Shown: positions 49,801-64,000 of the stretch, one piece after another
Layout of the letters: the number at the start of each line of letters is the position of its first letter
Numbering within the stretch: position 1 is the stretch's first letter
Assembly: GCA_021432635.1 (NCBI GenBank)
Contig: MU270015.1
Span: 1,349,762-1,413,761, forward strand
Origin: Thozetella sp. PMI_491
Lineage: Eukaryota > Ascomycota > Sordariomycetes > Chaetosphaeriales > Chaetosphaeriaceae
Length of the DNA: 64,000 nt
Direction: 5' to 3'
Notes under the pieces: model-generated
Databases searched by the model: none
What the model was told of the DNA's origin: nothing
Seen by the model: only the letters and a program-made list of their open reading frames with translations
Program-made: the position numbers and the translations under genes

Positions 49801-52800
49801 AAAGCCCAGCATCAGCGCTAGTCCAGCTCCAGCCCCGGAAGCACCATCGAAGCTTCCGCGGCCCAGTAGAAATATTTAAGTTGGACTAGCCGACATGCTC
49901 GAAATGCCGTACTACCCACCATTGCAACAGCTCGCTGTTTCTGCACTTTTCGGGGAACAAGACTAGGTAGCGATACGGCCAAGTGAACATGAATGTTATG
50001 GGAAGTGCCTATCTTTTATCTGTAGCTTCCATGTACCATATACTAAATCTATTAGATGCCCCACTCACAGAGTGCGAAAGCAAACCGAGAAAGCCAGGAG
50101 CATTGGATCCCCGACTTTTCCCTTGAAGTTGCGTCCAAATTCACAAACTTGCAACTCAGTGTAGAGACCTCCAAACCCTCCAAAAGAAAGGCCAAGCTTA
50201 AAGAAAGAACCGGCTTACTCCAAATCTTCGATTTTTCCATTTCGAAATACAACTCTAGTGTGTGTGTAAACCCCATCCGCAACTATGCCTTGCCCGTTGC
50301 TTGTGCCGACGTCAATAATCCATTCCAACGAGAATAGTAGTTAAATCAATTCCCCAAGGCATCCCGTCCGACATGCTCGAGCTACAAACCATGACTCTAT
50401 GTACAAGGCTTCCTAGTCGGAGCAGGAAGTCTTGAGCAATACTAGGATAACCTAAAGCTGCAATAAGGCGTAGTGCAAAGTTGAAAGATATCTTGGTGGC
50501 GATCGATCCGGTGCCTGGGCGGGGGATGCACGCCAAGACAAGAAAGTGGGCCTAGGGCACTAAATTGGGTGAATTATCCTGGGTATTCTAATTCGATGCG
50601 TCCAGGCAAACCCCTCCTCTTCACCTCCGAGCACCGGCCCACTGCTTACCTACCTGAGATACTTCGCTATTCACAAGCCAATAGTTTCGAACGATAACAG
50701 CGGCCGACGTACCTGATCTTCGTAAAATATCTAGGTTTTTGGTCTTTGCAACTCTCGACTGCCAGACTCTTCCCTCTTCCACTGAGCTTTGCTGTAACAC
50801 GATACGGTCGCAAATGGCACCCCTCAGCTCGCTAAAGGGCTTGCTACGTTTCGTAGAGGACTGCGATAAGTAAGTTGATATACCGCTGCTGGGAACTATG
50901 GCATCTCGAAGGCGGAACTCGCTAACAGTCAGGTTGCTCTGCATCAGTTTCCCGCATATTGATATTAGCAAGACTCCTTATGCTGAAGATGCCGAACCGG
51001 CATTTTACCAGTTCCTGCTACCGGGCGATCCCACACCGCACGGCTTTATCTCACCATTAGTGGTGGCCAAAATGCCCTGGACGCCCGACTTCAAAATCAG
51101 CGTACCTGGAGAGCTACCCCGGACAGTCCAACTTCTGGACAGCTCAGGTGGCATGGACACGTCTGCTACCTGCAATGACGCCTTGGCAAGGCTCATCCAG
51201 GCCGCCATAGCTACCAAAGAGTTCGATATGCTAAACCGCCCGCACAGTGAAGACTTCAAGATCCTCGGTGCCAACCCTCCGGTCCAGATGCTCCGTTCGG
51301 CCGCGCCCTTGTTTGGTATCGCCTGCCGCGGGGCCCACATGACCGTCTTCGTCCAGTCTCCAGAAGGCCTAAAGATATGGGTGCCCCGGCGTAGCATGAC
51401 CGTCAAGACGTTTCCAGGGATGCTAGACTCGAGCGTTGCAGGAGGTATCCGGGCGGAGGAGTCGCCATTCGAGTGCATCTTGCACGAGGCTGACGAGGAG
51501 GCATCGCTTGACGAGGACTTGGTGCGGACACGTGTAAAATCGTGTGGCGTCATTACGAGCGTATCAAAGACCGGTCAGGGACGCGGCGCGAACCTGGGTT
51601 TGATGGTTCCCGAGTGCATCTACCTCTACGATCTCGAGGTCGGTCCAGATGTTGTGCTAAAACCGCGGGATGGTGAAGTCAAAGAGTTCTACCTATGGGA
51701 TGTGGAGACCATCAAAATAGCGATGGAGAATGGTGAGTTCAAGACGAACTGTGCGGTGGTCCTGATTCACTTCTTCATTCGGCATGGAATCATCACGCCC
51801 GAGAATGAGAGAGATTACTTGGAGCTGATTACCCGTATGCACCGGCCGTTGCCCGTACCAACCTCTCCCTCTACTTGAGAGTCTCACCGTAGGAACAAAG
51901 AGGGATAGATATGTAGACTAGCGCGCATCTTGAAAACGGGGCCGAAGCCAGAACAGTCATTCAACTATTCTCACTCCCAATACATAGCCCATTCCAGATC
52001 TCTTCGTCGAGCAACAGTAATTATCATTCAAAGGGAGACAGTATGCAAATTGTCGGCTATTTTCCGCCAACATGCCTTATTATATCTCCATAGGTTGTCT
52101 CAGGTATATAGACAGGGTAAATAATAAACGCAGTAATAATAGCCACGGTGGAATCGGAGTTAAATTTGATAGGAGGCATTCAAATCTTGCAACTTCTCCT
52201 CGGAAACTTCCGGTATGAAGTTGCCTCGTATCACCAAGAGAGATTTTCCTCCAACCGGCGTTGTGAACTTCCTCTCAGCAGCTTGCAGAGAGTTATTCAA
52301 CTCGTGTCTAACAACATGTACAGTGCAAATATGACAGAGCCGAAGCGACTCTTCTTAGCGCCGAGAAATCATGTGCGTAATGTTGATCATATAGGAGATC
52401 TTTCTTACGGTCGGGTTGTCTTTGCGCAGCTCTTCTTTGTATTTGCCCGTAGCCATGTCTATTTCATCCTCTCAGATCCAAAATGGGAGTGTCAGTTTCA
52501 GCCGCCGTCGCGTCTCTAGCCCCGGCGGATCATAGCACAGGTTGAGATGGATTCGAGACTTCATTTCATTATTGAAAGCGTGAAGGCGGCTTATAGTGTG
52601 TAACTCGATACCTAGGAAAACTCCCGACGCTTTAGCCAGACAAGAGTACCGGTCAGAGCTGGTATTCGGAGGCTAGGAGCAAAATAACTTCGCTGGCAAT
52701 GAGAGCGTTCATATTTAGGTTAATAGCTTCGTCTACTCTGGTATTGGCAATCTGTTAAGAAGTCCTTGGATATGGAAGGCTCTCGAGATAGGAATACATA

Positions 52801-55800
52801 GTAGCCAGGTCTGTTGCGAAGAGCTAAAAACTAGTTCCACAACATATCCAAATTCCAGTGCCTATTGACCGCAAGAATAGAACCCCATCTTGCAGAACGA
52901 GCTACCTATTTGCAATGGGCTCATGAACCAGCAAGATGGGCAGGGATTTGTGGTGGAACACGTGATGTCACCATGCCTGCCCTCGTTTCTGAGTATCGAC
53001 TCGCTGTCGTTGGTTTGTGTCACCTCCTGCAGCTGCGCCACGCGAAGCCGGACAGTCGCGTCGCATGTTATTTTCCCCGAGCCCTTGTCACCCGCGAACG
53101 CGATTTCTCGATCACGCATCCAAGAGTAGGACCACGAACCCGAATTACTAGGCAATTACTCGTCTCAGCCTATTTGCCCCGCAATTCCTTCTGCTTTCGA
53201 GAAAACATGGCAGAGGACACGACCCCGCCGCCTCCGTCCCAATCTCACTTTGCCAAGTTTGAAAACTTCACTCCCGACGATGGTGCATCATTCGACAACG
53301 AGTTCGTCCGTCTCGCTTCATCCCAGAACTGGATCCCAGGTTCTCAGCAGTATACCCAGGAGCGCACCATTGCTATGCGCCAGGAACTCAAGTTGCACTA
53401 TTTTTCGCAATCACAGCCGTTAGGCGATGTCGAAGAGTTGACAGAAGAAGATCAACTGAATGGGTATCGTACCCTGTGTCTCGAAGTTGGCATACCTCCA
53501 TGCGACACTATTCTAGAATGCAAGGAAAGTCTGAAGAAAACGCTTGTCAATATTGTGGATCTGATCGACGCACGACGGATGGGCAAGAAGGTCAAAGTGT
53601 GGCACGATTTTGAGGCGTTCCGCACCTACACGCTCAAGGATGAAAACAGAATCAGCATAGACGAGGCAAAGAAGGACGGGGGGTATCTAGCATCTTTGCT
53701 CCAACGCCTACAGGGAGGTCGACGGAAGAGAGGCCGTGTCGGGAAAGCAGGATTGTCAAAAAGAGACCGACGACTAGGACGGCGGGGCCCCAAGGCATTG
53801 TAGGTTATGATGACTGGTAAACGCCTCTGAACCTCATATATGAAGACCATAGAAGCCCAAATGAAATTAGTCGGTTTGATCTAAGCTTGTCCTTGCAACA
53901 CCATGAGCTTTCATCACGATTAGGAACTAGCAAGCTATCGCGGTGGCGTACTCCAGTATGCAACGCAGCTGCAAACAATTCAGACATAATATCACCTCTG
54001 TTCTCTTTTGCCACACGATAGTAATGAATCTCAAAGGTATATAAAGTATTATTCTTCGATATATTGAATATTAGAATTCAAGATAAGAGGGGCTAGGCCC
54101 CAAATCTTCAGAGTAGATCGTCGACTACATGCCGTCCATTGCTCTCTAACCCTAGGCTACACGAGCTAGTATCTGGTAGTAGCGCACCATGTACGATTAG
54201 GTAGCGCGCTCCGTGGAATTATGAGCGAGCCTAATAAAGGACAATTAACAGACCACCCAGAGGGCGACGCTCATTAGATCTTTGCCCTGTGCCGTGTAAT
54301 TCCAACAGGACGGTACCGCTACCGCCACAGCGTTGGAAGGGGCCGGCTAATCACTTGGAAGATAACCTGTCTGCATTTCTCCTCGGTACTTTGTTGCTAT
54401 GTTAATTGTCCCCTGGATCCTAACTTGTATCATGAATTACATACATTTGAAGCCTTACCCCTCTTTGGCTCCATTCTTTCCTCAAGCTTTCTTCATCCTT
54501 GGCTTTAGACAGTTTCTATGATCCGCCTTCTCAGCGTATCACCCTTCCCGCAAAGGGGATAGAAAGAGCTGCAGGAGGCCCTGCCTACCTTACGTCAATT
54601 TCCACGGAATCTGTCATCTTCTCAATCGGGCCGTCTCAGGTACTATGGCTTGTCTAATTAAGCAAGTGAATTTGAGAAGATAGGATACTATTTATATTTT
54701 ACTACTTCTAAAGCTTGCGTGGGATGCTAGCTACTGCAGGCCGTTCCATGGCCAATTGCAGATGAAGCGACAATTAAACTCCAAGGGAAATGAAAAACTT
54801 TAGTGACATGGGTATTCCCACTCAACCTTTACTACTTTCTCCAAGAGTATTAGCTTTGTCCCTGATCCGGGATGATCAGCCGGTTCAAAGAATATAGTCC
54901 GAGTGGTACCAACCCTAACACGAACCTTCCTCCGACTGGTTTATATCTTTCTGATTTACACGCCTATCCTTCTGTACACTGTCATATAATTCGTCTCGTT
55001 ACTAGAAACTTTGCTTCAATGGTGAAGAAGTATAGAGAGAATGCAAATAGCCACAAGCTGTCCCTCTAGCCATCTCTTCTCTCCATAATCGATGTCTATA
55101 TAAACCCAACCCCCCAGAGGAAGACACTCCTTCACACTTTACGATACCCACAGATCTTACCTACTCCAAAAGACTCTTTAATCGCCCATTGAAGCCACAT
55201 CTGCGGTATAACGTCCTAACTTGGCCCTAGGTTCCAATACCCAGACCTTATCTAGGCTTATCCGCCGGTTCAATCCCCTTAACTACTCTTTTTAAGTCCA
55301 CTCAGGATTTCACTGCAAGGCAGAAATGTCCACCGCAACTCAGTTTCTAGGTACCCCGGCAGTCGGAACCTGCATCGACGGCTGGGAGTATCTTGGCTGT
55401 GCTTGGGACAATGTCCATACACCTGGCCCACGAGTGCTCACAGGCGCCTTTGCAGATGGCAGCGTGGTCTCAAAAATGACGATCGATGTCTGTGAGAAGT
55501 TTTGTACCGACAGAAACTATACGATTGCAGGTGTCGAGTACGGCCAGCAATGCTTCTGTGGTTCCACGTTCGCTTATGCCCCTCAGTGGGATCCGTCTGG
55601 CTGCAACATCACTTGGACCTGCACAGGTGACTCTAATGAGATCTGCGGTGGTTTCGACCACATTTCATTGTTCAGACGCACCGAGTGCTGTCCTTCAGAT
55701 CCTGCAGTAAGTTGGCTCGCTCTTCGAAGGTCGAAGAGAACCGATTTCTCTCAAATCTCCCCGAACCTAGCCTTATCGGCGTACTCGATTATTCAAGTCC

Positions 55801-58800
55801 CTTGAGGACCTTGAAAAGCAACGTTTATGCTTCAACAGACCTGAGTTAACCATTTGCTGTAGGGCTGTCTCCTGGAATCTGTTCTCGAATCCATTATCGT
55901 TAACTCTACACTGCTCACGCACAACTCTATGACACCTGATATATGCTCGTCGCACTGCATGGGCCGGAACTACCCCTACTCTGGTGTCCAGAATGGCAAC
56001 GACTGTCGGTGTGCCACCGCATCACTGAATGACATTCTAAAAACAATTGATCAGCTTGTTTCAGACGTCGTGGGAACATGTGACGTACCTTGTGCTGGAA
56101 ATACTTCATTAACTTGTGGTGGTATCGACGCTCTCAGTATTTACAAGACATTGCTAGGTGGCGCCTCTGTGTCAGGACAAAGCGAGACTAAGAAATAAAT
56201 ACAAAAAGAACCTAGCTATATTAACCGCCATTGTCCCAAACGGAGGGGAACGTCTTTTTCTGAATTAAATTTCCGCCTCTGATCCGGCTCGCAAATTTTA
56301 ATGGTTTACCCTCTATGGATATTTTCTCCGGAAAGAGCAATAGAAGTGTATTGAGTGACTCGGCAGTAGGGATATTGGGGGGTTAATAGTGCCTGCTTCG
56401 TGTTGGCTAGAATTGTACTACTGTTAAACTGCAAGGTCGTTTCCGTCGCGCTAAGGTGTACAGGCTTGCGGCGCCGGAACTGGGACAAAAGTGGGATTAC
56501 TCAGGCTCAACGAACTATTGATGTGAGTGGTGATTTGAGGAGCAATCAGCATATTGAGCATCTCTAGAGTAAAATAGTTCTAGTTGGAGCGGGCGAGGCC
56601 ATTTGATATTATCTCATGGAATCTAAATATGAGATGGCTCTATGTAACACTGCTTGGAACCTCCTCCCACATCGAGCTTGCCCAAGAACAACTGAACGAA
56701 CGAGTAAGATCAAACAGAGCAGGCATTGGGCTTAAACATATACGTGGCAGAACGCTCCCTTTTGCCCGCCAAGCCCATCGTGTGCCTCGAGAACTGGAAT
56801 TACATCAGGGATGAGCCACTTGAGATCGATTTTTCGGCCAGCCGGGGCACCACCGCCGAGGCTCACCACAGCGTTCAGCCGATTTTCGGGGTCCTGCATC
56901 TGCCAAATCCACCAGAGCCGATCGAGCATGGCATGATGGAAATAGAATATCGGGTCGCCAGGCGAACACATGGGGTCACCACCCGGATCGCCACCCGCGA
57001 TGTAGTGGCCGGCAATATGGACGCCCCAGTTGTAGGGTTCTTTGCTTGGAGGTGGCGTCAGCAAGGTATTATAGAAAGTGTTTATGTCCTTGGATTTCGT
57101 GATAAGATTGTACGAAATGTTGGCCGTGGCGCCCAGCGCCGAGTTGACGTTGATATCGCGGCGCATGCAGCGCGGGTTAGAGCCGGCATTACTCGGGCCG
57201 GGATTCTTGGGCACGTCGTTCATCATGGCAGCTGCAGGGCCCAGGCTAACGACCATGCTATTGGGCGTTTCAGTCATTAAAACTAGCTCTTGAAGATTTG
57301 GTTATGGATCACAAACTCTTTGAAGGGGCCTTCAGTGACGCATCCGCCTCCGCCGCCTGACTTGATCATGCCGTTGCTGCTGCTGACACCCTTGTACCGC
57401 GGGTCCGGCGCGCCGTTGCCCCCCATGCTCGTCATATTACCGTTGAATAGGGCTGACTTTTCTGGATCTTTAGTGTAGCGGTCGTAGTTCATATACTAAA
57501 ATACTCATAGCAATCAGGAACTCCACTCTCCCTCAACGAAGCAAGACTCGTTAGGTAGGTTGGTCGTACAGGGTGGTAGCCTTTGTAGCCACACTCTTTA
57601 CGGAGAGCTGTCTCGTATGCCAAGAGAAAATACTTATGAGCAGGGAACAGGCCAATTGTGTCGTGAAGAGTCCCGGCATTCGTCATGTGGTATGCGACGA
57701 AATCGTCGAACCGGTTCCGGGCTCCTGGGAACTGCTCTTTGGGTGCTCTGGAGGGCGAGTTCATGAGGCAGAGCGTGGCATTAATGAAATCAGACCGCTG
57801 CTCATCTGTCATATCGCCCCTATCTAACTTATCAGAGACTTGAGGGTTCAGTAGCAGGGCTACGGGGGTTTCCAAACATACCACTCCCTCCGCACGCCAG
57901 CCGTTTCTAAAGTGCAGCCATTATTCTGGCCTGCAGCGATTTTTTTCGCCATATAATCTTCAATCTTGGGCATAGTGGCCTCTTCTAGCTTGTCGACTAT
58001 ATCTAGCGGGTAGAAACCGTTGCGTTGCCTGGATGGATTCGCATTAGCCGTGGCGACTCAGCAGACGTGAGTTCAACGAGGAGGCCTACACATTCACCTT
58101 GGTTCTCCATGATTCCTCCTGCGCCTTAACTCCGGTGAGAAGCGAAGTTAGCAAGATAGCAATACTCCAGATATACCACATTTTAGGTAGCTGCTGCGAG
58201 GTAGATGCTAAACTCCCGTCTTGATTGAGAAACACGGAGGGGATCTGAGACGCCCATCGCGCGAATTTGTCTGACCCAAGGGGAGGGGCTAATAAGAACT
58301 ATTTTGTCCCCGCAGCCTAGTCGACTCAATATGAGCTTGTGTATCCTAGGCTCCATATAGTCAGTTGTAGCCTGAAGCGACGATTGGACTGGGATATCTG
58401 CGGTTTAACCTGGCGTCCAATGACAATCGAGTTAGGTATATCACCGTTTAATAGACGGACGCCTGTGAGTGGTCTTCCTCTACAAAATCTGCCGGCAATT
58501 TGTCCTGTATCGTCTCGATAAAATAGGAGGGCCGGGATTTGGGGATAGTCGTTGGAATATATCTACCTGAACTGGCCCCGCCGCGGCAGTTGCATTGGCT
58601 ACACCTAGTCTAAGAGTTATAGCGCCTGACGTGCCTTCCTAGAAGCTTTAGGAAGAATAGTTACGCCTAGCCGAATATATATTCATGTGCAAATCACCTC
58701 GATATGTTATGGTGTAAATCAGTGTGGCATGCATGTCTAGTTCTCATTTCTTCTTAATCGCGCCTTCTATGCTTCTACTATCCCCGCTTTGCCGAACCAT

Positions 58801-61800
58801 GTTCCAAAACACACCACGTTTAGCGATAAGATCAGTCGGGGAGCCACACTCTGCCACCTGGCCATTTTCTAATACTAAAATCGAATCAAATGTGGCGACG
58901 CTCGCAAGTCGATGCACCGCAACCAAGACTGTCGACTCGGCAAATTCCTCGCTGATGACTTTCTGGATCGCAACGTCAGTGTCGGTATCTACAGCGCTCA
59001 TCGCCTCGTCAAGCACGAGAATACGGCACCGCGCCAGCAGTGCCCGCGCCAGACACACTAGCTGCCGCTCGCCGTGAGACAAGTTCGAGCCTCCTGGCCG
59101 AACCGTCATGCCAAGGTTATCGAAGCTGTTCCGTCCTGACTTCCCATCGTGATCAGAGATGAGCTGCACACGCCGCAGGGCTGATAACAGCTGTGTGTCA
59201 CTTTTGTCGCTGTTGGGATCTAGGTTGGAACGAAGCGTGCCTGAAAAGAGGAAAGGATCCTGAGAGATGATTGCCACTGTGCAGCGGAGCCTCGCTAGGC
59301 TCACAACTGAGACGTCAAGTCCATCAATGAGGATCCGACCGTCGGTAATCTCGACAAAGCGGAGCAGAGCATTCATAAGGGTGGTTTTCCCAGCCCCGGT
59401 CCGGCCGACGATTCCGATGCGCTGTCTTGGCTTAACAGAGAGAGAGATGCTTCGGAGGGCCGCCGGCATGGCCGGGTCGTATCGAACCATGAGTTCCTGG
59501 ATTTCAATCGCCCCATTGACGGGCCACGATTCTGGTGGATCGTCGCCTTCGTCTCTCTCCGCTGGAGTTTCGACCAATTCTAATGCCCTGGCAATAGCGT
59601 TGAAGCTCATAAACATGGCGCTTCTTCTCTTCAGCGCGCCAGCCAGGGCCGATTTCAGCTGGAGTGCCAAGCTGATTGCAAACCCTGCCGTGGCAGCATC
59701 TGTTCCTTTTAGCAGCATAGCCACGGCTGTGATTATGACAAAGGTAGCACCCAAAACACCCAAGCGGACATCCATCCACCTTTGGCTCAAAGCGAGGTGC
59801 CAGTCCACCTTTGTTTTAGTATCAATGAGATCGTACAGGCGCTCCATATAAAACTGTCTTCTTCCAAATGCCCGAACGGTGGCCAATCCCGCTGCGATCG
59901 AGTTTGCCTGCTCGAGTAGCGGATGATGTGCTACCGGAATTAGCCGCCTGAGTTTCTGACTGAGAGCACGATGTCGCGACGCGATATCCCAGTATGTCTT
60001 GAGCAACATAATACTTGAAAGCACAGTGTATGGAGCTGATACAACGCTACCGGGGTGTTAGCTGACGTTCGCGGTTTTGCGGCGCATACATCACTCACCT
60101 GCTCAAGATGATGAATAGAGCATGTATCAGGCTGCCCAAGAGACCATTCATCTCCGGCGCTGTACGATTGTCAAGAATATGCATGTCGCTCTCTAGAGAT
60201 TGGAGGACATGGCCCGCAGGAGTGGTATCGATCCAGCGCAGTGGCGCCCTTAACACGCTCTTGATCATTTGTTGGAAGAACCACTGAGAAGCAGCGAGGC
60301 TGATGGTAGAGATCACCAGAGACTGCACGACAAGCAGCGCTCCGTTACCTATCGACAGGGCCAGGTATATTGTGATCTTGTGCAAGTTGGAGTAGCGGGA
60401 ACTGTTCCGCTCTGACGACCATTCGGCCAGCCACCAGGAATGACTTGTCGACGAGACTTGATAGGCGAGAGTGGCGATGACCACAAGGATGCAAGAGAGC
60501 AGACCACCACTAGCCCGTAGGTAGGCTGAGAATATTGCCTGGTCGCTTCGACCCAACTCTTGCCGCGATCTTCCTTTCACTGTTGGTGGTAGTTCTAACT
60601 TCCTCTCGGGGTTGTTCGGCGCTGTAACACTCGGCTCTGTCGGTTCTCTATCGCTCACCGCCGTCCTTTCGATAACAAAATCTTTGTTCTTGCTTCCAGT
60701 TGCGGTGCCAGCTTGTAGAAGGACCAGATAACTTGCGGCAGCCAAGCAGAGTTCTTGGTGATGCGTCGCCAGGATTCTCGTTCTTCCTTCCACGATCTGC
60801 CCCGTGAGAGCATGTGTGCAAATCCATCTGGCGACAGGTGCATCGACAGCGCTCAGGACATCTTCGAGCACCAAAATCTCTGCCTTGGAGTACAATGCTC
60901 TGGCCAGAGCAACTCGCCATTTCTGGCCTCCACTCAAGACAGCCCCATTCATACCCGCCTTTGTCATGTCTCCTTCTCCAAGCTCATTCAAATCATGGTC
61001 GAGAGCGCAGCATTGCAGCACTTGCCTGTATCGAGACTCGTCGAAGGGACATCCAAACACAATGTTGTCTCTAATCGTGGAGTTCTCTATCCACGGAGGT
61101 TGCGATACCAATGCAGTCGTTCCCAGCACGATCCAGTTGTGATTAGAGCACTGCTCGGCCACTTTCTCCGGCACGGGCCGCCTGAGCACACCGCGCTTCA
61201 GTTTGGACTCCTCAAGTATCGATGCAAGCAAGAGGCTCTTCCCTGAGCCGGTCTTTCCGGTCACGATGCTCAATTTCCCGCGAGGGAAGGTCAGATCCAC
61301 ATCTTGTAGTGCAAAGGCACCCGCAGATGATGAAAGACTCCTGTCCAATTCAAGCCACGCCAGAGTACCGTTCTGTAGCGATATGTCTTCGGATGGAATA
61401 GCCATTTGCTGTTGCTCGGGCTCATCTAGGTACTGCGAGACACGTTGATAGCTAATCCAGCACTCATGCAGATCCGCCACCTTTTGCGGTAGGTCACGGA
61501 AAACTTCGTAGATGTTGCCAAACAAGCTTAGTGATGCAAATACTGCTGAAGGGCCAAGCATTGTGCTCTGAAGGGCATGAACGGAAAGAGCCACCGAGGA
61601 CATGAAAATGGGTCCAAGGTGGGCGGCCATGGTCAAGAATGCCATTGTCAGCGCCGCCCTCAGTGTCCGGTCGAGTACGTGTGCTCTTGATCGGAGAATT
61701 CTTGCCTCCCACACGTATTCTAGCGATGACAACCGGATCTGACGCAGACCCAGTAATGCTTCTGATATTAAACTCGAGAGGGAATCGCGGGCTTTGGAAA

Positions 61801-64000
61801 GTTCCGCTTGCAGCATTCTATGCCTCTTTGACAATCTAGCAGAGAAAGGAATGGATAGCAACGAAGCGGCGACGCCAGCTAGAACGGCCTTGGCTCCGAT
61901 GAGGCGCGACAAGTATCCCATGTTGAGCAAGAGCTTAAAGATCGCCATTGCAAAGTGGTGGCTGTGTGAAAAGGCCCGAGAGATCGCCAAACTATATGTG
62001 TCGTGTCAGAGATGAAATCCGTCCGTCCGATTGCAAGGTCATACCTGTCATTGGTCATCATATACGTCAAAGATGGACTAAGCTGCCCACCTGACTTCCT
62101 ATGATCCGGGCGTTTCTTTGTTGTAGTCCCGTAAGAAAGTGGCATTCGGGTTGTCTTTTCCATCACAAGGGCGTTCAAGAGAACTACTGTGGACATTTCG
62201 AGTTTCACATGGGTGGTCCAGCGTAGCAAATTAGCCATCACAGTCTCCGCCAGTAGGCATGCACCTAGGGAGACTACTGAGACCCACGCCTCACCATCGC
62301 CTATCGCATTGCTCTCTAGGCTTCGAAGCAGCCTATACAAGAAGGCTCGAGTGGCGACGTCGAAAAATTCATCAAGGAACACAAGCAGCCATTGTCGAGT
62401 CAGTCGAGAAAAGAGGGTTTGCACAAGCTGCCTCCATAACCTCGTCTTTCCGCCCCTGGTCAGGAATCGCTCTTTTAAGTATCGTACACGTTGCGAGCGA
62501 GGAACGGGCGGCACATCTCCCAAACTTATTGTGGTAGATACCGCAGGTCCCGTTTGGTGGAAGGGGCTCCAGGAGAAGGAGAAGGTCTCGAGCACGGAGG
62601 CCCCATTCTCTCGGTCAACTTGCTGTCCGCGGTAAAATACCGCTGGCCGCCGTGGAAGCAGAGAGAAGCCTAGAAGCACCGCAAGCGCACCATAGACTTG
62701 GATCCATGGCAACTGGTGGCCGGGACGTTGAAGAGGCGACTTTTCAAGCACAATCAAGGCTAAGAGTAGTGTAGCAGAGATGGTGCCATTAGTACACAAT
62801 TGACGAGCGTGACGATGGTCAGCCTCGAATGTGATTGCTGTAGCTTGGATGGAAACGAGTGCCTGTGGTGATATATCAGCGACTAAGCGCAGAAACTAGC
62901 ACTTGATTCGGTAGAGAGCAAACCGTAATTGCCACGAAGGGCAAGCACGCGAACCACGCGCGCCCGGCTGAAGAGGTCAAAAACGAAGTCTCGAGGATGG
63001 CTGTAGATAAACCTAGGGCGGCGCCTGTGTTTAAAAGCAGTTTACTTGGCGTGATACGCGAAAAGGCAGACTCCGATTCTGTGGAGGCCACGCCGTCTTC
63101 GTCTTCGTAGGGGCCATCGGGAGGCGATTGGGTCCCGACGAGGATTCTAGCCAGCCCTTGGATCGTAAGGCTCGCCACAATCCCCAAGACCGCAGCCTCA
63201 GCATGATCAAGTGCCATGGCCCATTGTTGAAGAATGCGGTAGGGCGGAGGACAGGTTGTTCGGATGCTGCTAAGAGTTCGTTTAATGAAAGATGGCGCTT
63301 AGCCTAAAAGATGACACAGCAGCCCGGTGCTGATAGATAATGGGTGCTTGCATTTTTTAGGCCAATAAGCGGCGTCAAATTTGCCAGGGGCCAAATTTTT
63401 GCAAAGCGTGGCGTTTCAATAGCTTACGTGCTACGGAGTACTTCGTCCAAAAGATAGTGCCGACCTGCAGCCAATGATCACGTTCAGTCACGTTCAAATA
63501 TTGGACTTTTGACCCGCGAAAATGATGAGGGAGTGGAAGTTAAATTAGGTGCACGAACTACCTAAGGTACCAAACTAGCTGTAGAGCATAGGTTGTAGGA
63601 CTAGAAGACATCCGGAACACGATATGCTACCCTCGAAATCGAGATGCCGACCGGACCTTGCGGTGGGGTTACGAGATGTCGTTGGCTTGTTGGCTCGTTG
63701 GCGTCCAAATTACCGCGCCCAAGCACCAGGGAGTTCAGCGTCAAGCCAGAGAGGAAGATTATGTTGGCAGAGCGAAGAATTGCCTTTCTAGACTAAGCCT
63801 ATAGCTTAGAAAGCCCGTCTTCTAATCATCCTAGTATCGGGTCGAGCTTAGGTGGTGGAACACCCCGGACCCTGGCAAATCCCGCCTCACCCTCGCCGCC
63901 GACAGCGACATCCCACCCACCACCTTCTTTCAAGTATGATCCCGTCATAGTGAACCCAGAACGCTTAATGCTGTCACGGCTGATCGATTGTCGGCTGGAA

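Overview
The window reads as nuclear DNA of a filamentous ascomycete (Pezizomycotina), probably plant-associated. Genes carry many short introns (about 40-80 nt) with GTRNGT-like donors and CTAAC-like branch sites. The gene content is typical of such fungi: Zn2Cys6 regulators, MFS sugar transporter, GMC and FAD oxidoreductases, ABC-C pump, WSC and NmrA proteins. A pectin methylesterase, a GH28 pectinase and a necrosis-inducing NLP lie together and point to a plant pathogen or decomposer. The species cannot be fixed from the sequence. All exon models below were built by eye from splice signals, phase and family motifs.

Layout. 1-7 kb: a truncated LITAF-like membrane protein, a decayed coding stretch, a DUF7580 protein, and divergent to it an unusual protein joining an AcuF-like C2H2 zinc-finger region to a ubiquitin-like plus BAG module. 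7-13 kb: two small secreted cysteine-containing proteins (one only 62 aa), a DUF4037 protein and an isochorismatase-type hydrolase. 13-14 kb: low-complexity and inverted-repeat DNA. 14-19.4 kb: two Zn2Cys6 regulators and an NmrA-like protein, the second regulator being divergent from NmrA across a promoter with 8-bp repeats. 19.4-27 kb: gene-poor ground with a decayed multicopy-type gene, a frameshifted FAD-linked oxidoreductase, the orphan 3' end of a P450 and palindromic repeats.

27-37 kb: pectinesterase and GH28 enzyme (divergent), the NLP, and a cytochrome-b5-type sulfite oxidase. 37.8-49.7 kb: a compact five-gene group with an MFS sugar transporter divergent from a TauD-type dioxygenase, a regulator with two tandem Zn2Cys6 clusters divergent from an aldo/keto reductase, and a secreted GMC oxidoreductase. 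This looks like a co-regulated catabolic or metabolite cluster. 50.8-56 kb: a Nudix protein of the thiamin-pyrophosphokinase-related type, a conserved fungal protein of unknown function and a two-domain WSC protein. 56.7-63.2 kb: a secreted tyrosinase and a full-length ABC-C transporter.

The most unusual items are the zinc-finger/UBL/BAG fusion, the double-zinc-cluster regulator with a 26-nt exon and its surrounding cluster, and the 62-aa, 8-cysteine secreted peptide whose first exon is six bases long.
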